Notes: generated from the sequence alone by a model not told the origin. Numbered from the stretch's first letter, positions 9,166-20,787 are shown. The stretch is 64,000 nucleotides of DNA from Filomicrobium sp. (GCA_029287535.1 JARFQY010000264.1:1-64000); one strand, 5' to 3'. Numbers and translations: made by a program.

Positions 9166-11037
9166 ATGAGTTACCGAGGTGGGGACCTAGATCTGCGCAC
9201 CCCGCAAGCCCACAGTGGGGCCGAGCGCGAAACGTTCGAGCCACCGCTTAATGGAACTCGCGAGTTCGATGATGCCGCTGACGCGCGATCGCCAATCTGG
9301 GTCGACGAGACTCTGATGGCTTGCTGCAACCATGCCTATGATATCGCGATGGCACATCGCTCAAGTGACGTTCGCATCGAGCATCTGCTCTTTGCACTCA
9401 CGCGAATTGATGATGCCGCTGAGGTTCTCGAGGCGAGCGGGGTGCGAGATGCCAGCCTGCGCCGGGAAGCGGGCGTGTACATCGCCAGCGAGATCCCGAT
9501 TGCGCCGACGAACGGTCAAACGAAGCCGCGTCGGTCTCCGGCATTGGAGCAGGCTCTCCGGCAAGCTGCGCATTACGCCCATGCGCGCAATCGGGCTGCG
9601 AGCGTTGCCGATCTCTTGTACGTCTTCACCGAACTCCATCCGGAGCTGCCGGGATTGCAGCTTTTACATCGCAATATGCCCAGCCTCGTTGGTGATCAAA
9701 GTGGCCAACAGTCCGTTTATCGGACGTTGCCCGATAGTGCTTTTTTCGCAGCAGCACCGGTCGAGCCTGCGCGCAGGCTGAGGCGGTCATCTTACTACGA
9801 TGACTATGCCGCCCACGAGCCGAACGTTTATCGTCAGGGTCTGCTGGAAAGCCATGCCGACGTGGTGCAGAACCCGCGTCTTGGCACACTCGAGAAAATG
9901 CTGGTGGCGCTGCGAGAAGACACCGGCCGGTTCGCGCAGGATTTGACGGGCCGGCTCGTTTCGCTTGAGAAGTCGTTTTCAGGTGGAACCGGCGCCGACG
10001 GTCGTGTCCTGCAACAAACCGCGGACAAGCTTGCCGGCATCGAGCTTTCGCTGACGGCGAAACTTGAGGATCTGGCGCGGCAGGCCTCACGGCTTGCCGG
10101 GCGTCTTGAGACGTTGGAAACACGTCTTGAATCGGCTTACGCCAGTGGCGGGATGGATTTGTCGCCGCTCAGTGGGCGGCTCGACAAACTGGAGACAATG
10201 ATCCGGGAGGACCGGGCTGCAGGTGATGCAATGGTTGCTCTCGTCGGTGACCGGGTGGCTGGCGAGGTGGATCAGAAGCTGCGTCACGTGGAGGGCGTGA
10301 TGCGCGACAGGGCAGCCGGCACCCTTGATCTGTCGCCAATCGAGAGCCGACTTAATGATATTGAGGCCGCGCTGCTTGGTTCGGCCGAGGGGCACCAAAC
10401 GGTGGAAGCGGTGACCTCGCGTGTCGAGGCGGCCGAGCATGCCATTAGCGGTCGGATCAGCGTGTTGCAGCAGGCGCACGCAAGTGAACGCGATCAAGTG
10501 CTGGCGCAACAGTCCGCTGACATCCGGCGAGTCGAAGAGGCATTGCAAGAGCGGGTTTCCGCGGTGGCGCGTCTCATCCAAGACACGCATGTCGAACGGG
10601 TCGAGCAGGCCAAGAAGATGGACGTCGTGGAAACCATGCTTGTCCAGCAGCGGCAGTCCGCCGCGGAAAGCCGTGAGACATCGGTGCAGGAACTGCGCGA
10701 AGTTCACGAAGCAATTGTCAAATTGAATGCCAACCAGCATACGCTGGCCGGCGCCATCGATCAGTGGCGCAGTGAGACGGTGAGCGACGTGAACGCGATT
10801 TCCCTGCGCCAGGCCGAGATGAACCAGGATAGTGAATTGACCTTGCAACGCCTCGAGCAAATTTCTGAGCGCACTGATGGCATGTATCGCGCGACGGTCG
10901 AGCGTTATCATCGCCGCAACCGATTCTGGTACTGGCTGTTTGGCACGGATGATTGGATCGGCTCGAGCTGGCAGTCGCAAGGCGCCATCGTGGACCGGGA
11001 TCTGGAAGCGGTTGGTAGCGAGCGGCCGCCGGTCTGA
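9166..11037 (+). CDS. Clp N-terminal-domain protein with long coiled coil
   Basis: Clp-N-like HRSSDVRIEHLLFALTRIDDA..EVLEASGV; then about 400 aa heptad-rich coiled coil; no Walker motifs. ATG at 9166 preceded by AGAGGAGT; ORF open from 8929. Confidence 0.78.
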   Translation: MSYRGGDLDLRTPQAHSGAERETFEPPLNGTREFDDAADARSPIWVDETLMACCNHAYDIAMAHRSSDVRIEHLLFALTRIDDAAEVLEASGVRDASLRREAGVYIASEIPIAPTNGQTKPRRSPALEQALRQAAHYAHARNRAASVADLLYVFTELHPELPGLQLLHRNMPSLVGDQSGQQSVYRTLPDSAFFAAAPVEPARRLRRSSYYDDYAAHEPNVYRQGLLESHADVVQNPRLGTLEKMLVALREDTGRFAQDLTGRLVSLEKSFSGGTGADGRVLQQTADKLAGIELSLTAKLEDLARQASRLAGRLETLETRLESAYASGGMDLSPLSGRLDKLETMIREDRAAGDAMVALVGDRVAGEVDQKLRHVEGVMRDRAAGTLDLSPIESRLNDIEAALLGSAEGHQTVEAVTSRVEAAEHAISGRISVLQQAHASERDQVLAQQSADIRRVEEALQERVSAVARLIQDTHVERVEQAKKMDVVETMLVQQRQSAAESRETSVQELREVHEAIVKLNANQHTLAGAIDQWRSETVSDVNAISLRQAEMNQDSELTLQRLEQISERTDGMYRATVERYHRRNRFWYWLFGTDDWIGSSWQSQGAIVDRDLEAVGSERPPV

Positions 11038-11079
11038 CTGACGGCGGGCACCGCGGACGAGGCGCCCGCTCAGCGGCCT

Positions 11080-12045
11080 TCAAGGCCGCGGGGCAGCCGC
11101 GCGGAGCAAGCGGTCGTTGATCGCTTCGCCAAGGCCCTCTCCGGGGATGGGTAGTACGGCAATTGAGCTGCAACCTTCGGCGTCGAGGGCGCGCAAGGCG
11201 GCGAATAGGTTCGCTGCGGCTTCGCGCAGGTTCCTCGTCTCGCTGAGGTTGATCATCGGGCCGCAATGGGGAGGGATCTGCGGACCAAAAGCAAGCAGAG
11301 CTTCGCCGGGTTCCGGAGAGGCAACGTTGAGGCGAACGCGCGCGCGCGGCGCGTAATGGCTAACGAGCTGACCGGGAGAGCGCGGAGCTTCAAATGAGTC
11401 CTGCCGCGGTCCCATTCGCTTGCCGAGGGCGGCTTCAATTTGGTCAACCGAGATGCCTCCCGGGCGAAGTAGGCTTGGTGCGCTTTCGGTCTGCGTGCTG
11501 CAATCGACAACAGTCGACTCGATGCCGACTTCACAGGGGCCGGCGTCGAGAATCAAATCGACGCTGTCGCCGAGATCAGATGCGACATGGGCCGCGGTTG
11601 TCGGACTTACACGTCCGGAGCGATTTGCCGACGGTGCCGCAATGGGAGTGGCAGCCGCCCTTAACACGGCTTGGCCCACCGGATGTGCCGGAACACGCAC
11701 TGCTAGTGTTGATAGACCGGCCGATACGAGGTCGCTGATGCCAGCATGGGGATGACACTGCAGCACAAGCGTCAGTGGCCCCGGCCAGAATGATCGAGCC
11801 AGCTTTTCCGCTTCGCCCGTAAAGACGGCGAACTCTCTTGCCGACGCCAAATCCGGGACATGCACAATGAGGGGATTGAAGGTTGGCCGGCGTTTGGTCT
11901 CGAAGATGCGAGCAACGGCCTCGCCGTTCATTGCGTCGGCGGCTAGTCCATAGACCGTTTCAGTCGGCAAGGCGACAAGGCCGCCGCGACGAAGGATATC
12001 GCCGGCCTTTTCAATCGCTTCAGTGTTGGCTTTGGCGATTTGCAT
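11080..12045 (-). CDS. tsaC: L-threonylcarbamoyladenylate synthase
   Basis: GGLVALPTETVYGLAADA, KRRPTFNPLIVHV, PSANRSGRVSPT; Sua5-type C-terminal extension. Confidence 0.93.
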   Translation of the reverse strand: MQIAKANTEAIEKAGDILRRGGLVALPTETVYGLAADAMNGEAVARIFETKRRPTFNPLIVHVPDLASAREFAVFTGEAEKLARSFWPGPLTLVLQCHPHAGISDLVSAGLSTLAVRVPAHPVGQAVLRAAATPIAAPSANRSGRVSPTTAAHVASDLGDSVDLILDAGPCEVGIESTVVDCSTQTESAPSLLRPGGISVDQIEAALGKRMGPRQDSFEAPRSPGQLVSHYAPRARVRLNVASPEPGEALLAFGPQIPPHCGPMINLSETRNLREAAANLFAALRALDAEGCSSIAVLPIPGEGLGEAINDRLLRAAAPRP

Positions 12046-12176
12046 TTTGTTCCCGACGTGCCCGCCTGCCTACAAATTGCTCGACTTCAAGCACTGTGCT
12101 TTGGTGCCTGCCAAGGAAAAAAACAGCAGTCCGGACGACTTGGCTCGACGCGTCCCTTCTCGGAGGCCGAATCCTC

Positions 12177-13952
12177 ATGGTTTATCAAGCGCCTGTCAAT
12201 GATATCATGTTTGCGCTCAAGTCGGCGGCCGGGCTCGACGAGCTGCTCGCGAGCGGTGTTTATGAAGGCCTCGATGAGGAGACGATCAAGGCGGTGCTTG
12301 ACGAGGCGGGTCGGTTTGCATCGGAGGTCCTTGATCCGCTGAACAGGACCGGCGACCAGCAGGGGGCCCAGCTCAGTGACGGTATCGTCGCGACACCGGA
12401 TGGCTGGGGGGAGGCCTATGAAAAGTTCACGGAGGCCGGATGGAACGGGTTGCCTTGTCCGCATGACTTCGGTGGTCAGGGGCTGCCGCAGATCCTTGCG
12501 ACGGCGGTCTGCGAGATGTGGAATGCTGCAAATATGTCGTTCGGAATGTGCCCGTTATTGACACAAGGGGCTATCGACGCTGTCACGATCGGCGGTTCCG
12601 AGGAGCTGAAGGCTCGCTATCTGCCGAAACTCGTTTCAGGTGAATGGACTGGGACGATGAACCTGACGGAGCCGCAAGCCGGCTCTGATCTGTCGATGCT
12701 CAAGGCGCGCGCGGAGCCGCGCTCGGATGGCACATACCGATTGTTTGGTACGAAGATATACATCAGCTACGGCGAGCATGAGCTGGCCCGCAATATCATC
12801 CACCTGGTGTTGGCGCGGTTGCCAGATGCGCCGGCGGGGACGCGTGGAATTTCTTTGTTCCTGGTGCCGAAGTTGTTGGTCAATAGCGACGGCTCGATCG
12901 GGGATCGCAACGATGTCGTCTGTGCGGGGCTCGAGGAGAAGCTTGGGATTCATGGCAGTCCGACATGCGTGATGAACTACGGCGAAAAAGACGGCGCGAT
13001 TGGCTACCTCGTTGGTGAGGAAAACAAAGGCCTGGCGACGATGTTCATTATGATGAACGCGGCGCGGCTGGCGGTCGGCATGCAAGGCGTTGCGATCGCG
13101 GACCGGGCGACGCAACACGCGCTTATCTACGCGCATGAACGCCGGCAAGGGCGGGGTGCAGATGGCGGGCCGGACCCCGTTGCGATCGTGGAACATGCCG
13201 ACGTGCGACGCATGCTGCTCACCATGCAGGCGATGACGCAGGCGGCGCGGATGATATGTCTGGTCACGGCACGCGAAACAGATATCGCGCGTCATATGGA
13301 TGATGCGAATGCACGCGCACGGGGGCAGGCCCGCGTGGCGCTCTTAACGCCGGTCGCCAAAGCCTTTGCCACAGACGTTGGCTGCGAAGTTGCTTCGCTT
13401 GGTGTTCAGGTGCATGGCGGCATGGGTTTCGTGGAAGAGACAGGGGCCGCGCAATACTATCGCGATGCGCGCATTCTGCCGATCTACGAAGGCACTAACG
13501 GCATCCAGGCGATCGACTTGGTGACGCGGAAAATTCCGCTCGAAGACGGTGAAGTTCTGCAAGACTATTTGAAGGAACTCGAGCAGATTGTGACGGACGT
13601 GACCCGTTCAAACAGGGTTTCATTCGGTTCTATGGGCGAGCGGCTCGGTGAGGCTCTAGCAAGCTTGAGTGAAGCTTCGGCGTGGCTTGGCGAAGCGCTG
13701 CGTTCCAATCCGCAGGCGGCATTGGCTGGAGCCACTCCTTATCTGAAGCTGTTCGGGATAACGGCAGGTGGCTGTTACTTGGCGCGCGGCGCACTTGCGG
13801 CCGAAGAGCATGGCGAAGATCGCGAGCGTGCCATCGACCTGGCACGGTTCTTTGCCGAGAACATTGCCGTGCAGGCGCCGGGGTTATCGGTATCGATCAC
13901 CAAGGGCGCCGACTCGTTATTGGAAGTCCCGTTGAAAAGGTATTCTGCATGA
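12177..13952 (+). CDS. Acyl-CoA dehydrogenase
   Basis: MNLTEPQAGSDLS, YRDARILPIYEGTNGIQAIDLV motifs; ATG at 12177. Confidence 0.93.
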   Translation: MVYQAPVNDIMFALKSAAGLDELLASGVYEGLDEETIKAVLDEAGRFASEVLDPLNRTGDQQGAQLSDGIVATPDGWGEAYEKFTEAGWNGLPCPHDFGGQGLPQILATAVCEMWNAANMSFGMCPLLTQGAIDAVTIGGSEELKARYLPKLVSGEWTGTMNLTEPQAGSDLSMLKARAEPRSDGTYRLFGTKIYISYGEHELARNIIHLVLARLPDAPAGTRGISLFLVPKLLVNSDGSIGDRNDVVCAGLEEKLGIHGSPTCVMNYGEKDGAIGYLVGEENKGLATMFIMMNAARLAVGMQGVAIADRATQHALIYAHERRQGRGADGGPDPVAIVEHADVRRMLLTMQAMTQAARMICLVTARETDIARHMDDANARARGQARVALLTPVAKAFATDVGCEVASLGVQVHGGMGFVEETGAAQYYRDARILPIYEGTNGIQAIDLVTRKIPLEDGEVLQDYLKELEQIVTDVTRSNRVSFGSMGERLGEALASLSEASAWLGEALRSNPQAALAGATPYLKLFGITAGGCYLARGALAAEEHGEDRERAIDLARFFAENIAVQAPGLSVSITKGADSLLEVPLKRYSA

Positions 13953-14725
13953 GCATTGACGACGTTGAAGTGCGCGCCGGCGAGGGCATGAACATCATCC
14001 GGCTGGTGCGGCCGGCGAAGAAGAATGCCTTATCAACCGCAATGTACCGCGCCATCTCGGAGGGACTGGAAGCCGGCGAACGGGACCGTGATGTTCGCGT
14101 GCATGTGCTGCTGGGCAGCGACGGCGTGTTCTCGGCGGGTAATGACCTTGGAGATTTCCTCGCTCAGGGCGGCGTTGCTGGACAGGGTTTTGACGACGGG
14201 CTGCGTTTCTTGCGGCTCCTGCCAATGCTGAAGAAGCCGATTGTCGCCGGAGTCGATGGCCTTGCAGTTGGTGTCGGTACGACGATTCTGTTCCATTGCG
14301 ACCTTGTCTACGCCAGTGGTCGCTCGACGTTTTCGACGCCGTTTGTTGATTTGGGTCTTGTGCCGGAGGCTGGATCGAGCCTTCTGGCGCCGCAACGGCT
14401 TGGCTATGCCCGGGCCTTTGAATTGCTGGTTCTCGGTGAGCCCTTCAGCGCCGAGAGGTTGCTGTCTGCTGGTCTTATCAATGCAGTTGTCGATGAAGGT
14501 GAAGTTGAACGAACGGCTATCGATGCGGCTCGCCGATTAGCTGCAAAGCCGGCCGCGGCGGTGGCCTCTTCGCGATCGTTGCTACGCGGTGATCTCGTTC
14601 CCCTTGGCGAGCGGATCGAAGCAGAGGTCAGGCTGTTCAAGGAACGCCTGTCTTCGGCGGAAGCGCAGGCCGCATTCACTGCCTTCTTGCACAAACCGAC
14701 ACGCGGCGATGGTACAGCCGACTGA
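13949..14725 (+). CDS. Enoyl-CoA hydratase/isomerase family protein
   Basis: Crotonase fold VFSAGNDLGDF, GLAVGVGTTILFHCDLVYAS; ATGA overlap with acyl-CoA dehydrogenase. Confidence 0.92.
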   Translation: MSIDDVEVRAGEGMNIIRLVRPAKKNALSTAMYRAISEGLEAGERDRDVRVHVLLGSDGVFSAGNDLGDFLAQGGVAGQGFDDGLRFLRLLPMLKKPIVAGVDGLAVGVGTTILFHCDLVYASGRSTFSTPFVDLGLVPEAGSSLLAPQRLGYARAFELLVLGEPFSAERLLSAGLINAVVDEGEVERTAIDAARRLAAKPAAAVASSRSLLRGDLVPLGERIEAEVRLFKERLSSAEAQAAFTAFLHKPTRGDGTAD

Positions 14726-14781
14726 ATCTCGCCAAGCCAGCACGATAAGCACCACTGGGGTCTTCACGGAGATTGTTGAGG

Positions 14782-16299
14782 ATGCGCGTTCGTTGGATGC
14801 AGTTCGCTGTCGCTAGCCTTGTCGCAGGCGGACTGCTTTTGAGCGCCAGTCCTGCCGGTCATGCGCACTGGCTTACGAAGTTTCTGAAGGAAGCCGGTGA
14901 AGCGGGGCAGGATGCCGCCACAACCGCGCCGCGTCTGGGAATTGCTGCGCTAGACGAGGCGACTGCGGTTTTGAGGCGCCTGCCGGCAACGGGTGACAGG
15001 CGGCTCGCTCTGGCGGCTCATGCGACGCCCGAGGGGCATTGGAAGTTCACAAACCGGGATGGGGACGTGTTCACAGCGGCGACGCCCGACGAGATGGGCC
15101 GCGTGACCCGGAGCCTCGCACCCGACGCGCCGGACGGGCGCCCCCTCAGCCTCTATCTCTCCGAGGATACCGTCTTCTTGAAGCCCGACCTGATTGCCAA
15201 TTTGCCCGCGGGGGCTCGGCTCTACATGGTGTTCGGGAAGCAGTTCTTTCCGCTGGTTCGGTCGGGTAGCGGTACGGCACAAAACCTGTTTGTTCGTGTG
15301 CGCCCACAGGTGCTCGTCAAGGTTGGTGGGAAGGCGGTTTTCAAGGAGACCATATGGCAACTTGAGCGCCGGTTGCCGCGCGGCAAAGTCCGTGTGCTGT
15401 CGCTACGACCGGGCGGTGCAGCCACCTTGGCACCGCAACCGCGTGTCGACAAAAGCAACGGACTGCCACTTGCCGACGAGATCGACCCAGGCCGGCTGTC
15501 CGAAGCGCTTGCTAGTATCGGCGGGCAGACCGCCATCGTCACGGGCCGTATTGAGGGCGATCTCCTGCACGTGATTCCCGCATCGGGAGGGCCCCAGACG
15601 CTGTCGCTGACAGCGTTGCGTGAAACAGCCAAACAGGCCGATATCAATCTGGTCGTCTTGCATGCGGCCAAGCCGCTGCAACCTGGAGGACGCAACTGGC
15701 TCTGGCAGACAATCGAGGTCGGCGGCCTCGATGATGCGCTTGCGAGAGCGACGTTCGGGGACTTCCTTGACGCGCTTGCTGGCGGGCGCGGAAAATTCAA
15801 GGTTGCAGCGCAAGCGACCGGCGATCGCCGGGTCTTCATTGAGGCCAAGCCTGAGACCTCGAGCCGAAACTTCGTCGATAGCGTCGGAACGTGGGTTGGT
15901 GATGCGGTCTCAGACGTCGCGGGGCAGGTGGTGACCGAGAGCGTGTCAGGATTCATGACTTCGCAAGCCCGGCAACGAGAACTCGACCAGCGGATCATCC
16001 CTGGTGTTCCCTCGGACGTCCAATTCTACTACATCGGCGCGCTGGTGATGGGCGCGATTGGGTGGAGCGTCGCGTCACGTTGGTGGCGGGCGATCTGGCC
16101 AAGCGAACGGCGTGGTGAGTACCGCGGCAGTTTTGGCTTCGATGCGGCGCGGTTTGTGCGCGGTTTTGTGTTTGTATTCGTCTTTCTACCGATCGTTGGA
16201 CCGTTTGCCTTACTTGCCATGCTGCTCTTACAACTCATCAACATCGTATCCATGCCGGTTCGCTTTTTGCGGCATATATTCGGCTATGGACAGGCATGA
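14782..16299 (+). CDS. Hypothetical exported/membrane protein, about 505 aa
   Basis: Signal-peptide-like N-terminus, two hydrophobic C-terminal segments; no recognised family. Confidence 0.65.
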   Translation: MRVRWMQFAVASLVAGGLLLSASPAGHAHWLTKFLKEAGEAGQDAATTAPRLGIAALDEATAVLRRLPATGDRRLALAAHATPEGHWKFTNRDGDVFTAATPDEMGRVTRSLAPDAPDGRPLSLYLSEDTVFLKPDLIANLPAGARLYMVFGKQFFPLVRSGSGTAQNLFVRVRPQVLVKVGGKAVFKETIWQLERRLPRGKVRVLSLRPGGAATLAPQPRVDKSNGLPLADEIDPGRLSEALASIGGQTAIVTGRIEGDLLHVIPASGGPQTLSLTALRETAKQADINLVVLHAAKPLQPGGRNWLWQTIEVGGLDDALARATFGDFLDALAGGRGKFKVAAQATGDRRVFIEAKPETSSRNFVDSVGTWVGDAVSDVAGQVVTESVSGFMTSQARQRELDQRIIPGVPSDVQFYYIGALVMGAIGWSVASRWWRAIWPSERRGEYRGSFGFDAARFVRGFVFVFVFLPIVGPFALLAMLLLQLINIVSMPVRFLRHIFGYGQA

Positions 16300-16362
16300 G
16301 GTCCGTGACGATGCTGCTGAATGTGTCTAGCTTGTCGCGAAAGGTCAAAGGGAGCGGCAAAG

Positions 16363-17244
16363 ATGGCAGAGCTGAGTGGAAAGACATTACTCATCACTGG
16401 TGCAAGCCGGGGTATCGGGCTGGCTATCGGATTGCGCGCTGCTCGTGACGGCGCAAACGTGGCTGTTCTTGCCAAAACAGCGCAACCGCATCCAAAACTG
16501 AAGGGCACCATCCATACTGCCGCAGCCGAGATCGAAGCAGCCGGCGGGCGGGCGTTGGCTTTGCAGTGCGATATCCGAGACGAGGCGCAAATCGAAGCTG
16601 CCGTGGCGCAGACGGCGGCGACGTTCGGGGGGATCGATATCTGCGTCAACAACGCTTCAGCGATTTCGCTCACTAAGCTGACCGACACGGAGCCTAAGCG
16701 GATCGATCTCATGTTCGACATCAACACGCGCGGGGCACTGTTGGTGACCAAGGCCTGTCTGCCGCACCTGAAGCAGTCTGAAAACGCGCATGTGCTGATG
16801 ATTTCGCCGCCACTCGACATGAAGCCGCAATGGTTTGCCGGTCATGTCGCCTATTCGATCTCAAAGTACGGGATGAGCCTGGCGGTTCTCGGCCTGGCGC
16901 GTGAACTCAGGGACGATGGCATTGCGGTCAATGCGCTTTGGCCGAGGACTACAATTGCGACGGCCGCGATCGAAAATGTACTGGGCGGCGACGCATTGAT
17001 GCGGATGAGCCGCAAACCGGAGATCTTGGGGGATGCCGCGCATCTCGTCTTCCGGCAGTCGGCCTCCATGTTCAGCGGCAACTTCCTTATCGATGATACG
17101 TTCCTGCACAAAGTTGGCGGCGTGAACGACTTCGAGCCTTACAAGGTCGAGGCCGGCGCCTTATTGGCCCCTGATTTCTTTGTTCCGGCGGAATCGCGGC
17201 CACCGCCCGGCGTCACGCTTGCGCCGGCATCGATGCTAAAATGA
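16363..17244 (+). CDS. SDR family oxidoreductase (HSDL2-like)
   Basis: LLITGASRGIGLAIGLRAARDGANV, NNASAISLT, YSISKYG. Confidence 0.9.
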   Translation: MAELSGKTLLITGASRGIGLAIGLRAARDGANVAVLAKTAQPHPKLKGTIHTAAAEIEAAGGRALALQCDIRDEAQIEAAVAQTAATFGGIDICVNNASAISLTKLTDTEPKRIDLMFDINTRGALLVTKACLPHLKQSENAHVLMISPPLDMKPQWFAGHVAYSISKYGMSLAVLGLARELRDDGIAVNALWPRTTIATAAIENVLGGDALMRMSRKPEILGDAAHLVFRQSASMFSGNFLIDDTFLHKVGGVNDFEPYKVEAGALLAPDFFVPAESRPPPGVTLAPASMLK

Positions 17245-17364
17245 AAGCCCGGGGGCACCGGTTTGCTTTGGCATCATACGGACTTTGCGTGACAGAGCCG
17301 CGGCCTTTGCGGTAAGGCTTGACCAAACAAAACCCAAAGGAAACGAGCGAGGGCCAGCAGCCGA

Positions 17365-18312
17365 ATGCCCACACTTCTCATCACCCATCCCTGTTTCGTT
17401 GATCATGACACGGGGCCAGGCCATCCCGAGCGCCCGGATCGGATGCGCGCCATCGATCGGGTCCTGGCCCATGATTACTTCGATGACTTGGTCCGCGAAG
17501 AGGCGCCACTACGGGGCGATATTGAGGAGCAGATCCTGCTGGCGCACCCCAAGCGCTATCTCGACATGATCAAGGATGCCCGACCTGAAGCCGGTGAAGG
17601 CCGGGTGCATTTGGACGGTGATACGGTGATGTCGCCGGGCACTTGGAAGGCGGCCACTCACGCCGTCGGCGCGGGGCTGCGTGCCGTCGATCAGGTGATG
17701 GATGAAGGGTCAGGGATCCGAAACGCCTTTTGCCAGGTGCGTCCATGCGGGCACCATGCCGAGACAGACCGAGCCATGGGCTTTTGTCTGTTCGCCAATG
17801 TTGCCATCGCAGGAATGTACGCGCGCAAGAAGCACGGGGCTGAACGCGTCGCAGTGATTGATTATGACGTGCACCATGGCAATGGAACGCAGGATATCTT
17901 CTGGTCGGAAAAGGACTTGTTCTTTGCCTCCACGCATCAAATGCCGCTGTTTCCAGGCACCGGCGCGGCATCGGAGACGGGAGTCGGCAATATCTTCAAT
18001 GCGCCGCTGCGGTCGGGCGACGCCGGAGAGCGGTTCCGGGATGCCTTCGAATCGCGAATTTTTCCGGGCCTGAAGAACTTCAGTCCAGATATCATACTGA
18101 TTTCGGCGGGTTTCGATGCCCATGAGGCCGACCCACTGGCCAGCTTGCGGCTGGTCGAGGCGGATTTTTTGTGGATCACCGAACAACTTGTCAGCTATGC
18201 CGAGCGCCAGTGTGACGGCCGGATTGTTTCAATGCTGGAAGGCGGTTACGACCTGACGGCGCTGGCGCGGTCGGTCGGCGTGCATGTTCGGGCCATGATG
18301 GACGCCGGCTGA
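17365..18312 (+). CDS. Histone deacetylase family / acetoin utilisation-like deacetylase
   Basis: [45 protein letters not shown]. Confidence 0.93.
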   Translation: MPTLLITHPCFVDHDTGPGHPERPDRMRAIDRVLAHDYFDDLVREEAPLRGDIEEQILLAHPKRYLDMIKDARPEAGEGRVHLDGDTVMSPGTWKAATHAVGAGLRAVDQVMDEGSGIRNAFCQVRPCGHHAETDRAMGFCLFANVAIAGMYARKKHGAERVAVIDYDVHHGNGTQDIFWSEKDLFFASTHQMPLFPGTGAASETGVGNIFNAPLRSGDAGERFRDAFESRIFPGLKNFSPDIILISAGFDAHEADPLASLRLVEADFLWITEQLVSYAERQCDGRIVSMLEGGYDLTALARSVGVHVRAMMDAG

Positions 18313-18382
18313 ATTCGAGATTGTCGCAACAAGGCTTCTACAGCGACATGAAGGCCGTGATCCGGCTTGGAGAGACAACATA

Positions 18383-18640
18383 ATGGCGGCAAAGACTAAT
18401 CCCGATCACAAGGATATCGCTCAACTCAGTTTTGAGAAGGCGCTGACAGAGCTGGAAAGGATTGTGGGGAAGCTTGAGCGAGGTGACGTCGAGTTGGAGG
18501 AATCGATCGCGATGTATGAGCGCGGCGAGGCCTTGAAGGCCCACTGCAATCGCCTTTTGGCGCAGGCCGAGGCCAAGGTGGAGAAGATTACCGTCGATAC
18601 CGAAGGCCAACCTTCGGGGACCGAGCCGCTCGACCCATAA
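18383..18640 (+). CDS. xseB: Exodeoxyribonuclease VII small subunit
   Basis: [37 protein letters not shown]. Confidence 0.95.
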   Translation: MAAKTNPDHKDIAQLSFEKALTELERIVGKLERGDVELEESIAMYERGEALKAHCNRLLAQAEAKVEKITVDTEGQPSGTEPLDP

Positions 18641-18855
18641 GCGCCGATATTTGCGTCCATGAGAGACCTGAAGGCAAAAGATTACAGCGATTTGAGCTTT
18701 TTGATACCTGTCCTGAAGAGGACAAGTGAGTATAGTGAGCGCTTGCGGCGGGGCCGTGAGCGGGCTTTATGGCCCGTCTTAGCAATCCGTTTGAAGTGCG
18801 CAACGTAGGTCTCCTACTTGGAGTTCCGTATTCGGACTCCGGAGACGAGGTGATA

Positions 18856-20787
18856 ATGACGAACACACTGCAGCCCTCCCCAAAACCGCTCCTCGATACC
18901 GTAAATGACCCGGCCGGCTTACGTGCCCTTCCGGAAAGCGACCTGGAACAATTCACCGCGGAATTGCGACAAGAGCTGATCGAGGCAGTTTCGGTGACCG
19001 GTGGGCATCTTGGCGCTGGACTTGGCGTCGTTGAGCTCACCGTTGCCTTGCATTGGGTCTTTGATACGCCAAAGGACAGGCTGATCTGGGATGTCGGGCA
19101 TCAGGCCTACCCGCACAAAATTCTCACAGGGCGCCGTTCGCGGATCCGCACGCTGCGACAACCCAACGGCCTGTCTGGTTTCACCAAGCGCAGCGAGAGC
19201 GACTACGATGCGTTCGGGGCGGGGCATTCCTCGACATCGATTTCGGCCGGTCTCGGCATGGCGGTGGCCCGTGATCTCAAGGGTGGGCAAAACAACGTCA
19301 TTTCGGTAATTGGCGACGGGGCCTTGTCGGCGGGAATGGCTTATGAAGCCATGAACAATGCCGGCGCGCGCGATGAGCGGCTGATCGTCGTGCTCAACGA
19401 CAATGACATGTCAATTGCACCGCCGACCGGTGCCATGTCGGCCTACCTGGCGCGAGTCACTTCGAGCGGTCCCTATCTCTATGTCCGCGATATTGCCAAG
19501 TTGCTTGCCAAGCGTTTGCCCAAGAGCTGGGAACGGCGCGCAGCGCGGGTTGAAGAATACACCCGACACTTGTGGCAAGGCGGTGCCTGGTTCGAGGAAC
19601 TCGGCTTCTATTATATCGGCCCGATCGACGGTCACGACTATAATCAGCTGCTGCCTGTCCTAAAGAACGTGCGTGATGCCAAACAAGGCCCGATCCTGGT
19701 GCATGTCGTGACGCGCAAAGGCAAGGGGTATGCGCCAGCAGAAGAATCCGACGACAAATACCATGGCGTCGCGAAGTTCAATGTGGTGACCGGCGCACAG
19801 ATCAAGGCCAAGGCGAATGCGCCAAGTTACACGAAGGTCTTCGGGCAAAGCCTTGTTCAAGAGGCAAACGAAGACGAGCGCATCATAGGGATCACGGCGG
19901 CGATGCCGTCGGGGACCGGGATTGACCTGTTTGGCAAGGCGTTCCCCGATAGGACCTTCGACGTCGGGATCGCCGAGCAGCACGCGGTGACCTTTGCGGC
20001 TGGCCTTGCCTGCGAAGGCATGAAGCCATTCTGCGCGATCTATTCGACCTTCCTGCAGCGGGCATACGACCAAGTTGTCCATGATGTTGCGATCCAGAAA
20101 CTCCCGGTGAGGTTTCCGATCGATCGGGCCGGGCTCGTTGGCGCGGACGGGGCGACGCATGCAGGAGCGTTTGACATCACGTACCTTGGCTGTCTGCCGA
20201 ATTTCGTTGTCATGTCGCCATCAGATGAAAGCGAATTGAAGCATATGGTCCGGACGGCCGCTGTTTACGACGACGGTCCCATCGCGTTCCGTTATCCTCG
20301 CGGTGAAGGGACCGGCGTTGACATGCCCGAGCGCGGACAAGAGCTTGAGATTGGCCGCGGGCGCATTGTTCGCGAGGGGACATCGGTAGCGCTGTTGTCG
20401 TTGGGGACGCGCCTGGACGAATGCCTCAAGGCTGCAGATGAGTTGGCGCGCTACGGGCTATCCACGACGGTTGCCGATGCTCGATTTGCAAAGCCGCTCG
20501 ACGAAGATCTCGTTGCAAGATTGGCGCGAGAACACGAGGTCCTGGTGACCATAGAGGAAGGTTCGATCGGCGGGTTCGCCAGCTACGTGCTGCAATATCT
20601 GGCGCACAGTGGTGCGCTTGATAGTGGCTTGAAGGTTCGTCCTATGGTTCTGCCAGACCGTTTCCTTGATCATGGCAAGCCGCCCGAGATGTACAAAGCC
20701 TCCGGACTGGCAAGCGACGGGATCGTAGCGACCGTCTTCTCGGCCTTGGGACGCGAGACTGACTCGGCGAGTGCTGATCGCGCGTAG
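18856..20787 (+). CDS. dxs: 1-deoxy-D-xylulose-5-phosphate synthase
   Basis: [41 protein letters not shown], transketolase-like domains. Confidence 0.97.
   Translation: MTNTLQPSPKPLLDTVNDPAGLRALPESDLEQFTAELRQELIEAVSVTGGHLGAGLGVVELTVALHWVFDTPKDRLIWDVGHQAYPHKILTGRRSRIRTLRQPNGLSGFTKRSESDYDAFGAGHSSTSISAGLGMAVARDLKGGQNNVISVIGDGALSAGMAYEAMNNAGARDERLIVVLNDNDMSIAPPTGAMSAYLARVTSSGPYLYVRDIAKLLAKRLPKSWERRAARVEEYTRHLWQGGAWFEELGFYYIGPIDGHDYNQLLPVLKNVRDAKQGPILVHVVTRKGKGYAPAEESDDKYHGVAKFNVVTGAQIKAKANAPSYTKVFGQSLVQEANEDERIIGITAAMPSGTGIDLFGKAFPDRTFDVGIAEQHAVTFAAGLACEGMKPFCAIYSTFLQRAYDQVVHDVAIQKLPVRFPIDRAGLVGADGATHAGAFDITYLGCLPNFVVMSPSDESELKHMVRTAAVYDDGPIAFRYPRGEGTGVDMPERGQELEIGRGRIVREGTSVALLSLGTRLDECLKAADELARYGLSTTVADARFAKPLDEDLVARLAREHEVLVTIEEGSIGGFASYVLQYLAHSGALDSGLKVRPMVLPDRFLDHGKPPEMYKASGLASDGIVATVFSALGRETDSASADRA

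Noticed and set aside
10087-10980. 297-aa minus-strand ORF
   Set aside because: Antisense to the coiled-coil part of the Clp-N gene; no recognisable motifs.
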